64,000 nucleotides of DNA from Ruegeria faecimaris. Its GTDB lineage: Bacteria; Pseudomonadota; Alphaproteobacteria; Rhodobacterales; Rhodobacteraceae. A program made the translations under genes and the position numbers. Location of the stretch: positions 1,116,001 through 1,180,000 of the forward strand of contig NZ_FXTE01000001.1 in assembly GCF_900182615.1 (NCBI RefSeq), written 5' to 3'. The notes below the pieces were generated by a model that had not been told where the DNA came from, did no database searches, and saw only the letters and a list, made by a program, of their open reading frames with translations. Below, piece by piece: positions 28,912 through 37,632 of the stretch (position 1 is its first letter; each line of letters opens with the position of its first letter).

Positions 28912-29543
28912 AGCTTCGCTCCTGGCGAGTCGGGGTAGTAAAGTTTGCAGCCGCAAAAAGCGTCTATCGAATCGTTGCCCAAACGGTATTTGTAGAATTC
29001 CTCGAATTCGCTTTCGTCGTATGAACGAAGTCCAATCTCCGACGCTTGGGCGCGCAAATCACTAACGTTGTCAATTTCAGAAAGCTCTAGCGGGCCTTCG
29101 GGCGCTAGATGGTGTCCAATTAGGCTTGGCGTATATCCCGCAATGTGAGCTTGACCTTCTTCCGGATAAGGTCCTTTCCCAAGCAGGATGGCAGCCTGCA
29201 CATTCTGGCAATCGGTGATCACCAAGTTGGTTTCAGGATTACAAGCATCCAGACTGTGGACCGTTTGCACCAGCAAGCCTGATTTGATCTTGTTAACTGG
29301 TGTACCAAAATAATTATCGTATTCGCCAGCAAAGGCAAAACTGCAGTACTGCCCACGGGCAACCGGAAATATGCCCTCACCACCTTCTTGGTCGCGGATC
29401 TTTTCGAGGACATCCCAATGATACTCTGTACCCGTATCCATCAGGACTCCCGCCATAGAGGCTGACGAACAAGCGTAGGAAGCACCGCTTGACGCAACCC
29501 AAGCGAAACAGATCGCTAGGATATGCTTCGTTACTTTTTTCAC
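28908..29543 (-). CDS. Exported Cys-containing protein inserted between nuoJ and nuoK
   Basis: 211 residues, not recognised. The predicted signal peptide is '[20 protein letters not shown]' onward, cleaved near 'ASYA', so the mature protein is periplasmic. It has no further transmembrane helix. Mature Cys residues occur in 'YACSS', 'QYCSF', 'DACNPE', 'TDCQN' and a final 'FCGCKL', suggesting disulfides. The GTG start overlaps the nuoJ stop (GTGA) and its own stop overlaps the nuoK ATG (ATGA), so it is fully embedded in the nuo message. Base composition is more A/T-rich than the flanking nuo genes. A role with complex I is suggested by position only. Confidence 0.8.
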   Translation of the reverse strand: MKKVTKHILAICFAWVASSGASYACSSASMAGVLMDTGTEYHWDVLEKIRDQEGGEGIFPVARGQYCSFAFAGEYDNYFGTPVNKIKSGLLVQTVHSLDACNPETNLVITDCQNVQAAILLGKGPYPEEGQAHIAGYTPSLIGHHLAPEGPLELSEIDNVSDLRAQASEIGLRSYDESEFEEFYKYRLGNDSIDAFCGCKLYYPDSPGAKL

Positions 29544-30142
29544 AACCCCTGCCCCGGTTTCACGTCTTTCAGTTCCATCGCCTTGGCCGGGTCGCGCATC
29601 ATCTGGCCGATGATGTCCTGACGCTTGATGTCCTGACGGTGGCGCAGGGTCAGCACGATGGCTCCGATCATGGCCACCAGCAGGATCAGGCCCGCAAGCT
29701 GGAACAGAAGGAAGTATTGATCGTAAAGAATAACGCCCAGCGCCTCGGTGTTGTGGCGGTCCGCCGGGACCGGCTGAGCCAGATTGGCCGCAGCACCTTG
29801 CGCGCTGTCCCAAGCCCCAAAGGCCATGACAAACTGCATCAGGATGACCAGACCGATCAGCAAGGCCAGCGGCATATAGCGTGCCATCTCGGCCTTGAGC
29901 TCAGCAAAATCCACGTCCAGCATCATCACGACGAACAGGAACAGAACCGCGACCGCGCCGACATAGACGATGATCAGCAGCATCGCCACGAACTCAGCCC
30001 CCAGCAGCACAAACAATCCTGCCGCGGACAGGAAGGACAGGATCAACCACAGCACGGAATGCACCGGCTGGCGGCTGATCACCGTGAACAGCCCGCCGGT
30101 GATGGCGCTGATGGCGAACAGATAGAAGGCAAAGACGGTCAT
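29540..30142 (-). CDS. nuoJ: NADH-quinone oxidoreductase subunit J
   Basis: 200 residues with five hydrophobic segments. 'NPVHS'-like '[20 protein letters not shown]' and '[20 protein letters not shown]' with '[10 protein letters not shown]' are the conserved helices, the latter containing the pi-bulge region of TM3. The start overlaps the carboxymuconolactone-family gene and the stop overlaps the exported protein gene. Confidence 0.97.
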   Translation of the reverse strand: MTVFAFYLFAISAITGGLFTVISRQPVHSVLWLILSFLSAAGLFVLLGAEFVAMLLIIVYVGAVAVLFLFVVMMLDVDFAELKAEMARYMPLALLIGLVILMQFVMAFGAWDSAQGAAANLAQPVPADRHNTEALGVILYDQYFLLFQLAGLILLVAMIGAIVLTLRHRQDIKRQDIIGQMMRDPAKAMELKDVKPGQGL

Positions 30143-30549
30143 TGATCCTCATCCTCGTTATCGCCCATGACCTCTTGCGCCAATTCCAGCGCGCGGGTCA
30201 TGGCCGGGATGCCGGCAAAGACCGACATCTGACCGATCGTTTCCACGATCTCTTGTTTCTTGGCACCGGCTTCCACAGCGTGGCGCACGGTCTGACGCAC
30301 CGCCGCATCCGCCTGCGCGCCCTGACAGGTCAGCCCGGCCAGTGTCAGCAACAGGCGGGTCTTGGCATCCAACCCGTCTTTGTTGACGGTGTTGCCGAAC
30401 ATCATCTCCATGACTTCTTTCGGCATGGTCGGCCATAGAGTTTCGAACCCTTTGGGCGAGAAGCTCTCCATCGCAGGGTTCATCGCCTTGGCCATGTCCT
30501 GCGCCTGCTTCATCATCAGCTCAAACGGATTTGTCGGGGCGTCAGTCAT
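30139..30549 (-). CDS. Carboxymuconolactone decarboxylase/AhpD-like protein
   Basis: 136 residues. '[20 protein letters not shown]', '[20 protein letters not shown]' and '[18 protein letters not shown]' match the carboxymuconolactone decarboxylase fold. The redox CxxC of AhpD is absent: only one Cys (in 'LTCQGA') is seen, so peroxidase activity of the AhpD kind is unlikely. An N-terminal ~45-residue Met-rich segment ('[20 protein letters not shown]') is an addition. It overlaps nuoI and nuoJ by four bases each. Function in this setting is unknown. Confidence 0.83.
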   Translation of the reverse strand: MTDAPTNPFELMMKQAQDMAKAMNPAMESFSPKGFETLWPTMPKEVMEMMFGNTVNKDGLDAKTRLLLTLAGLTCQGAQADAAVRQTVRHAVEAGAKKQEIVETIGQMSVFAGIPAMTRALELAQEVMGDNEDEDQ

Positions 30550-31040
30550 CGGTACGGCGCGTCCATTTCCAGATTGCGGGCGATCTCGGCTTCCCAGCGC
30601 TCGCCGTTGTCGAGCAGTTTTTCCTTGTCGTAGAACAACTCTTCGCGGGTTTCCGTGGCGAATTCGAAATTCGGACCTTCGACGATGGCATCGACCGGGC
30701 AGGCCTCTTGGCAGAAACCGCAATAGATGCACTTGGTCATGTCGATGTCATAGCGCGTGGTACGGCGGCTGCCATCTTCGCGCGGTTCGGCGTCGATTGT
30801 AATGGCCTGTGCAGGGCAGATCGCCTCGCAGAGTTTGCAGGCAATACAGCGTTCTTCACCGTTGGGGTAACGACGCAGGGCGTGTTCACCGCGAAAACGC
30901 GGAGACAGAGGACCCTTTTCATGCGGGTAGTTCAGGGTGGCCTTCGGTGCGAAGAAGTACTTCAGTCCCAGCTTCATGCCGACCCAGAAGTCCTGTAGCA
31001 GGAAGTACTTGGCGGCGCGGGTGTAGTCGATTTGGGTCAT
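30546..31040 (-). CDS. nuoI: NADH-quinone oxidoreductase subunit I
   Basis: 164 residues. It carries two [4Fe-4S] clusters (N6a and N6b) with the ligand motifs [12 protein letters not shown] and [12 protein letters not shown], passing electrons from the peripheral arm toward quinone. The N-terminal amphipathic helix '[18 protein letters not shown]' lies on the membrane. It begins one base after the nuoH stop. Confidence 0.98.
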   Translation of the reverse strand: MTQIDYTRAAKYFLLQDFWVGMKLGLKYFFAPKATLNYPHEKGPLSPRFRGEHALRRYPNGEERCIACKLCEAICPAQAITIDAEPREDGSRRTTRYDIDMTKCIYCGFCQEACPVDAIVEGPNFEFATETREELFYDKEKLLDNGERWEAEIARNLEMDAPYR

Positions 31041-31041
31041 G

Positions 31042-32079
31042 TCAGCCTCCTACGCTCCAGCGGGCGAATGCACCCCAGAACCAGTCGAATTTCGCCGCAA
31101 AGGCCACGAAGACTACCCAAGCCAGCGAGAAGGGCAGGAAGACTTTCCAACCCAGCCGCATCAGCTGGTCATAGCGGTAGCGCGGCGTGATCGCCTTGAC
31201 CATTGCGAAGAGGAAGAAGAAGAACGCCATCTTAGCGACCATCCACAACACGCCGTCGGGCAGGCCCGGGATCGGGGACAGCCAGCCGCCGAAAAACAGC
31301 AGCGTGGTCAGCGCGCACATCAGGAAAATGGCGATATATTCGCCAGCCATGAACAACAGGAAAGGCGTGGCCGAGTATTCGACCTGATAGCCCGCGACCA
31401 GTTCGGATTCCGCCTCTGGCAGGTCAAACGGTGGGCGGTTGGTTTCGGCCAGCGCCGAGATGAAAAACAGGAAGACCATTGGGAAATGCGGCAACCAGTA
31501 CCAGCTGAAGAACCCAAAGCGCCCGTCTTGCGCATGCACGATGTCACCGAAGTTCATCGACCCGGTCGACAGGATCACACCGATGATGATCAGACCAATC
31601 GAGACCTCGTAGGAAATCATCTGAGCGGCAGAGCGCAATGAGCCAAGGAAAGGGTACTTTGAGTTCGACGCCCACCCCCCCATGATCACGCCATAAACCT
31701 CCAACGAGGACACGGCGAAGACATACAGGATGGCGACATTTATATCCGACAGCACCCAGCCGTCGTTGAACGGAATCACGGCCCAGGCGATCATCGCCAG
31801 AACAAATGAGGTCAACGGCGCGAGGATAAAGACGGTGCGGTCTGCACCCGCTGGGATAACCACCTCTTTAACAACATATTTCAGCGCGTCGGCCACCGAT
31901 TGCAGCAGGCCATAGACGCCCACCACGTTGGGGCCACGGCGCATCTGAACCGCCGCCCAGATCTTCCGGTCTCCATAGACAAGGAACAACAGCGAGATCA
32001 TCACAAAGGCCACAACGGCAAGCACTTGTGCCAGAATGATGAGGGCTATTCCGCCTGGGGTGTTAAAGAATTCAGCCAT
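31042..32079 (-). CDS. nuoH: NADH-quinone oxidoreductase subunit H
   Basis: 345 residues, eight transmembrane helices, forming the quinone chamber with NuoB and NuoD. '[20 protein letters not shown]' and '[23 protein letters not shown]' are the conserved loop motifs facing the quinone. The 204-base gap to nuoG is the widest in the nuo run. Confidence 0.98.
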   Translation of the reverse strand: MAEFFNTPGGIALIILAQVLAVVAFVMISLLFLVYGDRKIWAAVQMRRGPNVVGVYGLLQSVADALKYVVKEVVIPAGADRTVFILAPLTSFVLAMIAWAVIPFNDGWVLSDINVAILYVFAVSSLEVYGVIMGGWASNSKYPFLGSLRSAAQMISYEVSIGLIIIGVILSTGSMNFGDIVHAQDGRFGFFSWYWLPHFPMVFLFFISALAETNRPPFDLPEAESELVAGYQVEYSATPFLLFMAGEYIAIFLMCALTTLLFFGGWLSPIPGLPDGVLWMVAKMAFFFFLFAMVKAITPRYRYDQLMRLGWKVFLPFSLAWVVFVAFAAKFDWFWGAFARWSVGG

Positions 32080-32097
32080 TGGTCCTCACACCGTGGG

Positions 32098-32107
32098 TAT
32101 TCCGTTT
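32098..32107 (-). repeat. AAACGGAATA copy before nuoH
   Basis: A 10-base match to the core of the elements at 32203-32215 and 42327-42339, here lying 19 bases upstream of the nuoH start. By itself ten bases is weak evidence. Confidence 0.3.
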
Positions 32108-32202
32108 TCCGCACGAAATGCTAAGGCCATGTGCCTGCGTAAAGTGCGTCTGGGTCGGCGCGTTGGTGTAAACAGCATCTGCAGCCTCTACGCCACCCTT
32201 TT

Positions 32203-32215
32203 TATTCCGTTTCAT
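32203..32215 (-). repeat. ATGAAACGGAATA element, copy 2
   Basis: On the reverse strand this 13-mer is followed by AAAAGGGTGGCG. The copy upstream of nuoA reads ATGAAACGGAATA then TTAGGGTGCC, so similarity extends over about 24 bases with one gap. Both copies follow a stop codon on the same strand and precede a nuo gene. Confidence 0.5.
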
Positions 32216-32222
32216 AGGCAAA

Positions 32223-32240
32223 ACAGGGGCGAGCCCCTGT
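32223..32240 (-). terminator. Hairpin after nuoG, possible attenuator
   Basis: On the reverse strand ACAGGGGC pairs perfectly with GCCCCTGT around a tiny loop (effectively 7 bp with loop TCGC or similar), followed by TTTG. The U-tract is short, so at most partial termination between nuoG and nuoH is expected. Confidence 0.4.
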
Positions 32241-32283
32241 CCGACCAGCACAGGGTCGAAATGCGATATGACAGAGTTTCGGT

Positions 32284-34305
32284 TCATTCCGCCGCGATCT
32301 TTTCGCCTTTGCGTGCCTGCGTCTGCGCCGATAGCTCAGCCATCAACTGCGAGGCCCGTGCAATCGGGTTGCTCAGGTAGAAGTCCTTGACGGTGTGACG
32401 GAAGCTCGCCTTGCCCAGAGGGCCGAGCTTCAGCGCCTGAACCTCGTTTTCGATCACCTCGTCGATACGGGCCAGATGCGGCACCGCCTCGATCAGCGCG
32501 GTGCGTAGTTGCGCCAGCGAGTCATAAGGCAGCGTCGCACCCAGTTCGGCAGACAAAGCGCGCAGGATCGCCCAGTTTTCCTTAGCCTCACCTGGTGCAA
32601 ACCCGGCACGCATCGCCAGTTGCGGGCGGCCTTCGGTGTTCACGAACAGGCCGTTTTCCTCGGTATAGGCTGCGCCCGGCAGGATCACGTCGGCGCGGTG
32701 CGCACCTCGATCGCCATGGCTGCCCTGATAGATGACAAAGGCGCCGTCGCCGATTTCAACTTCATCGGCACCGAGATTATAGATCACATCCGCCGCGCTG
32801 ATTGTATCCATGCCACCTTCGTTGGTGGCATCGACATCCATAGAACCAACACGTGAGGCGGCTGTGTGCAGGACAATCAAACCGCTTTCGGTATTCGCCG
32901 CAATGGTTTGCGCAGCGCCCAAAACCGCAGCGCCATCCGCTTCCTGCAATGCACCCTGACCAATGATGACCAACGAGCGTTTGCCCTTGACCTCATCATC
33001 TCCGCCCATATCCACCACCTGCTGCAATGCCGCACGATCATCGCCGACATGGTGGTAGTCATAGGTCAGATCGACTGCCGGGCCGACCACAGCAATCTCA
33101 GCCCCATGCGCCCAGGCTTTGCGAATGCGCGCGTTCAGCACCGGCGCCTCATCGCGCGGGTTGGTTCCGATCAGCAGAATGCGCTCGGCGCAGTCGATAT
33201 CTTCGATCGCGGCGGTCCCGGCATAGGCCGCGCGGTTGCCCGTTGGCAACTTGGCGCCATCGGTACGACATTCGACAACCCCGCCCTGCCCTTCAATCAT
33301 CTGCTTCAGAGCAAACGTAGCCTCGACCGGGGCCAAGTCGCCCACGATACCGGCGGGCTTTTCAGCCCCTTTCAACGCCTCGGCCGCTTTGGTCAACGCC
33401 TCGGGCCACGTCGCCGGGCGCAGCTTACCGTTTTCACGCAAGTATGGCTTGTCCAGCCGCTGACGACGCAGGCCGTCCCACACAAACCGCGTCTTATCAC
33501 TGATCCATTCTTCGTTCACGCCATCATGATTGCGCGGCAAAAAGCGCATGACTTCGCGCCCTTTGGTATCCACACGAATGTTCGAACCCAATGCATCCAT
33601 CACGTCGATGCTTTCGGTCTTGGTCAGTTCCCAAGGGCGCGCGGTGAAAGCATAGGGTTTCGAGGTCAGCGCCCCGACGGGGCACAAGTCGATGATATTA
33701 CCTTGCAGATTCGAATCTAGCGTCTGGTTCAGATATGACGTGATCTCGGCGTCTTCGCCCCGCCCGGTTTGACCCATCTGAGTGATCCCGGCCACTTCGG
33801 TTGTAAAGCGCACGCAGCGGGTGCAACTGATGCAGCGGGTCATCGCGGTACCAACCAGCGGACCCAGATCCAGATCATCGACCGCGCGCTTGGCTTCCTT
33901 AAACCGCGTGCCCGACATGCCATATGCCATCGCCTGATCCTGCAGATCGCACTCGCCACCCTGATCGCAGATCGGGCAATCCAGTGGATGGTTGATCAGC
34001 AAGAACTCCATCACTCCTTCGCGGGCCTTCTTGACCATGGGCGAGTTGGTTTTGACCACCGGTGCCTGCCCTTCCGGCCCTGGACGAAGATCGCGCACCT
34101 GCATGGCACAAGAGGCCGCAGGTTTGGGCGGCCCCCCAACAACTTCGACCAGACACATCCGGCAGTTCCCGGCAATCGACAGACGCTCGTGATAGCAAAA
34201 GCGCGGCACTTCGACCCCGGCCTGTTCGCAGGCCTGAATCAGGGTCATCGCACCATCGACTTCGATTTCCTGTCCGTCGATGTTAACTTTGCGGAGGTCA
34301 GACAT
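32284..34305 (-). CDS. nuoG: NADH-quinone oxidoreductase subunit G
   Basis: 673 residues. N-terminal [2Fe-2S] ligands lie in '[15 protein letters not shown]' with a fourth Cys in 'AASC'. The His-Cys3 cluster is '[16 protein letters not shown]' and the next [4Fe-4S] is '[12 protein letters not shown]' plus a later '[10 protein letters not shown]'. The molybdopterin-oxidoreductase-like domain (about 220-600) is present but, as in other respiratory NuoG, carries no cofactor. It transfers electrons from NuoF to NuoI in the peripheral arm. Confidence 0.98.
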   Translation of the reverse strand: MSDLRKVNIDGQEIEVDGAMTLIQACEQAGVEVPRFCYHERLSIAGNCRMCLVEVVGGPPKPAASCAMQVRDLRPGPEGQAPVVKTNSPMVKKAREGVMEFLLINHPLDCPICDQGGECDLQDQAMAYGMSGTRFKEAKRAVDDLDLGPLVGTAMTRCISCTRCVRFTTEVAGITQMGQTGRGEDAEITSYLNQTLDSNLQGNIIDLCPVGALTSKPYAFTARPWELTKTESIDVMDALGSNIRVDTKGREVMRFLPRNHDGVNEEWISDKTRFVWDGLRRQRLDKPYLRENGKLRPATWPEALTKAAEALKGAEKPAGIVGDLAPVEATFALKQMIEGQGGVVECRTDGAKLPTGNRAAYAGTAAIEDIDCAERILLIGTNPRDEAPVLNARIRKAWAHGAEIAVVGPAVDLTYDYHHVGDDRAALQQVVDMGGDDEVKGKRSLVIIGQGALQEADGAAVLGAAQTIAANTESGLIVLHTAASRVGSMDVDATNEGGMDTISAADVIYNLGADEVEIGDGAFVIYQGSHGDRGAHRADVILPGAAYTEENGLFVNTEGRPQLAMRAGFAPGEAKENWAILRALSAELGATLPYDSLAQLRTALIEAVPHLARIDEVIENEVQALKLGPLGKASFRHTVKDFYLSNPIARASQLMAELSAQTQARKGEKIAAE

Positions 34306-34313
34306 GATTTAAA

Positions 34314-34757
34314 CTACCCTTTCAGGAATGTGCCGATAGCAGATTTTTTGGCGATTTCGCTTCGCCCTGCCGAGCACATCGTATCTGGAACGCCAATCAC
34401 GATGCCGTTTCCTTGGATATAACGAATAGCGTCGTCCTGTATCCGCTTCCGCGGCAAATTTCTTTCGAGATAGACAAAATCACTTTCCCGATACCCCTTG
34501 GCTTCTAGGTCGTCAGCTACCGTTTTCATGCTTTGCCTGATCTGCGAACGATTGAGCGACAAATTCGGACAACCGCCTGCAATCTGCTCTGCCATAGCGT
34601 TGGCAAAGGCCACATCATAGAGGCTCTGCGGAACCTGTGTACGAAACTGAGCGCGAGATGTGTCAGCGTCCAAAGCTTGGCTGGATGTTGACTCGCATCC
34701 AGCTAAGACCAAAAGCAAAACACCAGCAAAGCCCATCATCAAAGCTCTGAAACCCAT
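34314..34757 (-). CDS. Predicted lipoprotein, paralog of the DUF5333-type neighbour
   Basis: 147 residues. Residues 1-21 'MGFRALMMGFAGVLLLVLAG' end in a lipobox Cys21. The mature part shares a pattern with the next upstream gene: 'DVAFANAMAEQIAGGCPNLS' versus 'YIAIANEISEYCPSIS', 'AKGYRESDFVYLE' versus 'QLGYSDSEIRSYV', and the C-terminal 'CSAGRSEIAKKSAIGTFL' versus 'CSLGRAEIERNSAIGVYL'. Two mature Cys residues are conserved between them. It ends eight bases before nuoG. Function unknown. Confidence 0.8.
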   Translation of the reverse strand: MGFRALMMGFAGVLLLVLAGCESTSSQALDADTSRAQFRTQVPQSLYDVAFANAMAEQIAGGCPNLSLNRSQIRQSMKTVADDLEAKGYRESDFVYLERNLPRKRIQDDAIRYIQGNGIVIGVPDTMCSAGRSEIAKKSAIGTFLKG

Positions 34758-34759
34758 AC

Positions 34760-35164
34760 TCAATTCGCCCTCAAATACACGCCGATGGCGCTGTTTCTTT
34801 CAATTTCCGCACGCCCAAGCGAACAGAAAGAATTCGGCCGGCCATACGACACGCCATTTTGGGCCAGATAGGCCTCGCCCTTGGCGCGCATTCGGTCTTT
34901 TTCTGCATCCGAATCGACATAGGAGCGGATTTCACTGTCGGAATAGCCCAACTGGTTCGCCTTCGACCGCAAGCCCCACATCACACCAATCGCCTTCATA
35001 CGCCGCCCGCTGATGGAGGGGCAGTATTCCGAAATTTCGTTCGCGATAGCGATGTAATAGAGTTCGTTGTCGATCTCTTTGACTTCACGCAAGGGAGGTT
35101 TAGCCAAAGCAACCGCAGGCAGTGTCAGCGCCGTTGCAACGGCAAGCATTTTGATACCAGACAT
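34760..35164 (-). CDS. DUF5333-family exported protein
   Basis: 134 residues. ATG 35164 with AAAGGA six bases upstream starts a clear signal peptide ('MSGIKMLAVATALTLPAVAL', cleaved near 'ALA'). The mature protein is about 110 residues with two Cys ('EYCPS', 'SFCSLG') and the C-terminal 'LGRAEIERNSAIGVYLRAN'. DUF5333 genes are known from Rhodobacteraceae nuo loci. An in-frame ATG at 35266, overlapping the previous stop, would add 34 residues and bury the signal sequence, so it was not chosen. It forms a tandem paralog pair with the lipoprotein downstream. Confidence 0.82.
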   Translation of the reverse strand: MSGIKMLAVATALTLPAVALAKPPLREVKEIDNELYYIAIANEISEYCPSISGRRMKAIGVMWGLRSKANQLGYSDSEIRSYVDSDAEKDRMRAKGEAYLAQNGVSYGRPNSFCSLGRAEIERNSAIGVYLRAN

Positions 35165-35262
35165 GACAAATCCTTTCGTCTTGGAAAGACCAAGACGACG
35201 GAGGCCAGCATTGCTATGCAATAGCAATGGGCCTGTCACGGCGTGATATGCAAAAACCCGCT

Positions 35263-35646
35263 TCATGGACGGCGGCAGCTCCCGGCAAAGGTTAGTCTGT
35301 CATCGTTGATCTGAAGGTTTTGTGGTTCGGTATCCGGCCCGACCTTCCAGTCGATCCTGGAGGATCCGAAATTCGCGATGCAAAACTTGGTGCCCTCATA
35401 ACGGCCGGCCTCGCGTGCACCATCCAATGAGGCAGATACTCCTTTGATCACAACGGTGAAATCCGAAGGAGACGCTTTTTTGTTGATGTGCTTTGCTTTG
35501 GCTCTGAACGACTTGCCATCGAATAGAATACGATCTTCCGAAGGCTTAATCAGCCCGCAGGCCGAAACCGCCACCAGCAGTAAAACTGCGCCGATGAGGG
35601 AAACATTCTTGGTTCTGGTCACAAGATCAACAGTTCGTTCAATCAT
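35263..35646 (-). CDS. Small predicted lipoprotein
   Basis: 127 residues, unrecognised. An N-terminal hydrophobic stretch 'SLIGAVLLLVAVSAC' ends in a lipobox with Cys30, after a 14-residue N-region. The mature part is small and beta-like ('FDGKSFRAKAKHINKKASPS', 'DFTVVIKGVSASLDGAREAG') with two more Cys. The ATG shares its A with the MAPEG stop codon (TAATG). An in-frame upstream ATG at 35691 would overlap MAPEG more deeply and is less likely. Confidence 0.72.
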   Translation of the reverse strand: MIERTVDLVTRTKNVSLIGAVLLLVAVSACGLIKPSEDRILFDGKSFRAKAKHINKKASPSDFTVVIKGVSASLDGAREAGRYEGTKFCIANFGSSRIDWKVGPDTEPQNLQINDDRLTFAGSCRRP

Positions 35647-36062
35647 TAAAACGCCGCCACCAATGCCATGATCCCCATCACGAACATGCAAAGCCAGGCA
35701 ACCACGTAAAGAACCGAGCGCAAGCCAGAGTTCGGCTTACCCAGTCCACGCAGATGAACAAACAGCATTGCCAGACGCGAAACCAGTGCCACCGAGGCGA
35801 GCAAGTTTACCCAAAACGGGCTGACCCCCAACAAAATTGCCGCGATCGTCACCGCCGCAAAAGCAGGAAGCGTTTCAGTGCCGTTCAGATAGGCACGGTT
35901 CAACCGATAGGCCCTGTCTGAATAATCTTGCTCGGGCGTGGCGCCTGGCGCCAGCCCCTTACCCTGTTTGGCCATTGCCGAAAATGGGGCTAGGAACAGG
36001 ACGACGAGGGTGAAGATCATCACCGATGCAAGTGCATGGCCATAGTCCGAGAATACTTCCAT
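35646..36062 (-). CDS. MAPEG-family membrane protein
   Basis: 138 residues and four transmembrane segments. 'YRLNRAYLNGTETLPAFAAV' is the family's conserved glutathione-contact region (RxxNxxE-like), followed by 'LVSRLAMLFVHLRG'. MAPEG proteins are membrane-associated in eicosanoid and glutathione metabolism, mostly glutathione transferases or peroxidases. ATG 36062 with GCGGAG upstream is used; a GTG at 36071 overlapping the nuoF stop is an alternative. It sits between nuoF and the small lipoprotein genes. Its role here is not known. Confidence 0.85.
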   Translation of the reverse strand: MEVFSDYGHALASVMIFTLVVLFLAPFSAMAKQGKGLAPGATPEQDYSDRAYRLNRAYLNGTETLPAFAAVTIAAILLGVSPFWVNLLASVALVSRLAMLFVHLRGLGKPNSGLRSVLYVVAWLCMFVMGIMALVAAF

Positions 36063-36067
36063 TTGAA

Positions 36068-37369
36068 TCACTCCGCTGCCATCGCACCCGTGCGGCCCGA
36101 TTTCTGGGCCTTGATGCGGTCTTCGATTTCTTCCCGGAAATTGCGGATCAGGCCCTGGATTGGCCAGGCTGCCGCATCACCGAGGGCACAGATCGTGTGG
36201 CCTTCGACCTGTTTGGTCACGTCAAACAGCATGTCGATCTCTTCCAACTCGGCCTCACCGCGCACAAGGCGGTCCATGACGCGCATCATCCATCCGGTGC
36301 CTTCGCGACACGGCGTGCACTGACCGCAGCTTTCATGTTTGTAAAACTTCGACAATCGCCAGATCGCTTTGATTATATCGGTGGATTTATCCATCACGAT
36401 CACGGCAGCCGTACCCAGGCCCGAGCCCAGATCGTTGCGCAGGTGGTCAAAGTCCATGATCGCGTCGCGCATATTCTCACCGCGCACACAGGGCACCGAC
36501 GAACCACCCGGAATAACCGCCAGCAAATTGTCCCAGCCGCCGCGAATGCCGCCGCAATGGGTTTCGATCAGCTGTTCAAACGGAATCGACATCGCCTCTT
36601 CAACGACGCAAGGATTGTTCACATGGCCCGAGATCGCAAACAGCTTGGTGCCCGCGTTGTTCTGACGGCCAAAGCCTGCGAACCAGTCGGCCCCGCGACG
36701 CAAGATCGTCGGCACTACCGCAATGGATTCCACATTGTTCACCGTGGTTGGGCACCCATACAAACCTGCGCCCGCCGGGAACGGCGGCTTCATCCGCGGC
36801 ATGCCCTTTTTGCCCTCAAGGCTTTCGATCAGGGCAGTTTCTTCACCACAGATATAGGCGCCCGCCCCGTGATGCAGGAACAGATCGAAGTCCCAGCCTG
36901 ACCCAGCGGCGTTCTTGCCCAACAAACCGGCGTCATAGGCTTCGTCAATCGCGGCCTGCAGCGCCTCACGCTCGCGGATGTATTCACCGCGCAGGTAGAT
37001 ATAGCAAGTATGCGCATTCATCGCGAAAGAGGCGATCAGGCAGCCTTCGATAAGCGTATGCGGATCGTGGCGCATGATTTCACGGTCTTTGCAGGTGCCA
37101 GGCTCGGATTCATCCGCATTTACCACCAGATAGGACGGGCGACCGTCACTTTCCTTGGGCATGAAGGACCACTTCAGACCGGTTGGAAAACCCGCGCCGC
37201 CCCGGCCGCGCAGCCCTGAATCCTTCATCGTCTGGATGATCCAGTCGCGCCCGTTGCCGATCAGGCCAGCGGTGCCGTCCCAATGCCCCCGGGCCTGTGC
37301 ACCGCGCAATGTACGCTCATGCATCCCGTAGATGTTGGTAAAGATCCTGTCCTGATCCTTCAGCATCAT
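36068..37369 (-). CDS. nuoF: NADH-quinone oxidoreductase subunit F
   Basis: 433 residues. It is the NADH- and FMN-binding subunit where electrons enter complex I. '[16 protein letters not shown]' is the FMN/NADH glycine-rich site, '[20 protein letters not shown]' follows, and the N3 [4Fe-4S] ligands are '[12 protein letters not shown]' with a later Cys in 'TICALGD'. It lies nine bases after the DUF5337 gene. Confidence 0.98.
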   Translation of the reverse strand: MMLKDQDRIFTNIYGMHERTLRGAQARGHWDGTAGLIGNGRDWIIQTMKDSGLRGRGGAGFPTGLKWSFMPKESDGRPSYLVVNADESEPGTCKDREIMRHDPHTLIEGCLIASFAMNAHTCYIYLRGEYIREREALQAAIDEAYDAGLLGKNAAGSGWDFDLFLHHGAGAYICGEETALIESLEGKKGMPRMKPPFPAGAGLYGCPTTVNNVESIAVVPTILRRGADWFAGFGRQNNAGTKLFAISGHVNNPCVVEEAMSIPFEQLIETHCGGIRGGWDNLLAVIPGGSSVPCVRGENMRDAIMDFDHLRNDLGSGLGTAAVIVMDKSTDIIKAIWRLSKFYKHESCGQCTPCREGTGWMMRVMDRLVRGEAELEEIDMLFDVTKQVEGHTICALGDAAAWPIQGLIRNFREEIEDRIKAQKSGRTGAMAAE

Positions 37370-37378
37370 GTGTTACCT

Positions 37379-37600
37379 TCAGCTGTCCTGACGCATGCGC
37401 CAGAGTTGAAAAATGTTGACGCCCGCATAGATGAACCCGGCCAGCGCGGCAAAATCAAACAGCAGCGCATAGCGTCCCGGCAGTTCCATCGCAGGGCCAA
37501 TGAACATGGTCATGGCAAGCCAGACCAGCATGGTCACGGCGATGACCACTCCGATATGTCGACCCTTGCGGGCCATGGCCTGTTCCTTGTCCTTGTCCAT
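37379..37600 (-). CDS. DUF5337-family two-helix membrane protein
   Basis: 73 residues. Two hydrophobic segments ('IGVVIAVTMLVWLAMTMFI' and 'ALLFDFAALAGFIYAGVNIF') are flanked by charged ends (MDKDKEQAMARKGRH and WRMRQDS). The family is known only from nuo loci of Rhodobacteraceae. It may be an accessory or assembly factor of complex I, which is inference. Located between nuoE and nuoF. Confidence 0.82.
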   Translation of the reverse strand: MDKDKEQAMARKGRHIGVVIAVTMLVWLAMTMFIGPAMELPGRYALLFDFAALAGFIYAGVNIFQLWRMRQDS

Positions 37601-37632
37601 CTTGTCCTAAATGCCCAGAGCGGGCACACATC

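Larger units (their letters stand above)
32080..32283. other. nuoG-nuoH spacer
   Basis: 204 bases. In transcript order it holds a hairpin (32223-32240) followed by T residues, then the element ATGAAACGGAATA (32203-32215), and a second AAACGGAATA at 32098-32107 just before nuoH. A 71-codon reverse frame (32287-32072) begins with an ATG overlapping the nuoG stop but has low-complexity, unrecognised content. It may be non-coding leader for nuoH. Confidence 0.5.

Noticed and set aside
29544-29813. 90-codon N-terminal extension of the exported protein between nuoJ and nuoK
   Set aside because: It lies wholly inside nuoJ in another phase; the GTG at 29543 gives a normal signal peptide and a perfect junction.
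32072-32287. 71-codon reverse frame starting with an ATG overlapping the nuoG stop
   Set aside because: The coupling is attractive, but the product is unrecognised, crosses a hairpin and a repeated element, and overlaps the nuoH start. Kept as spacer instead of a gene.
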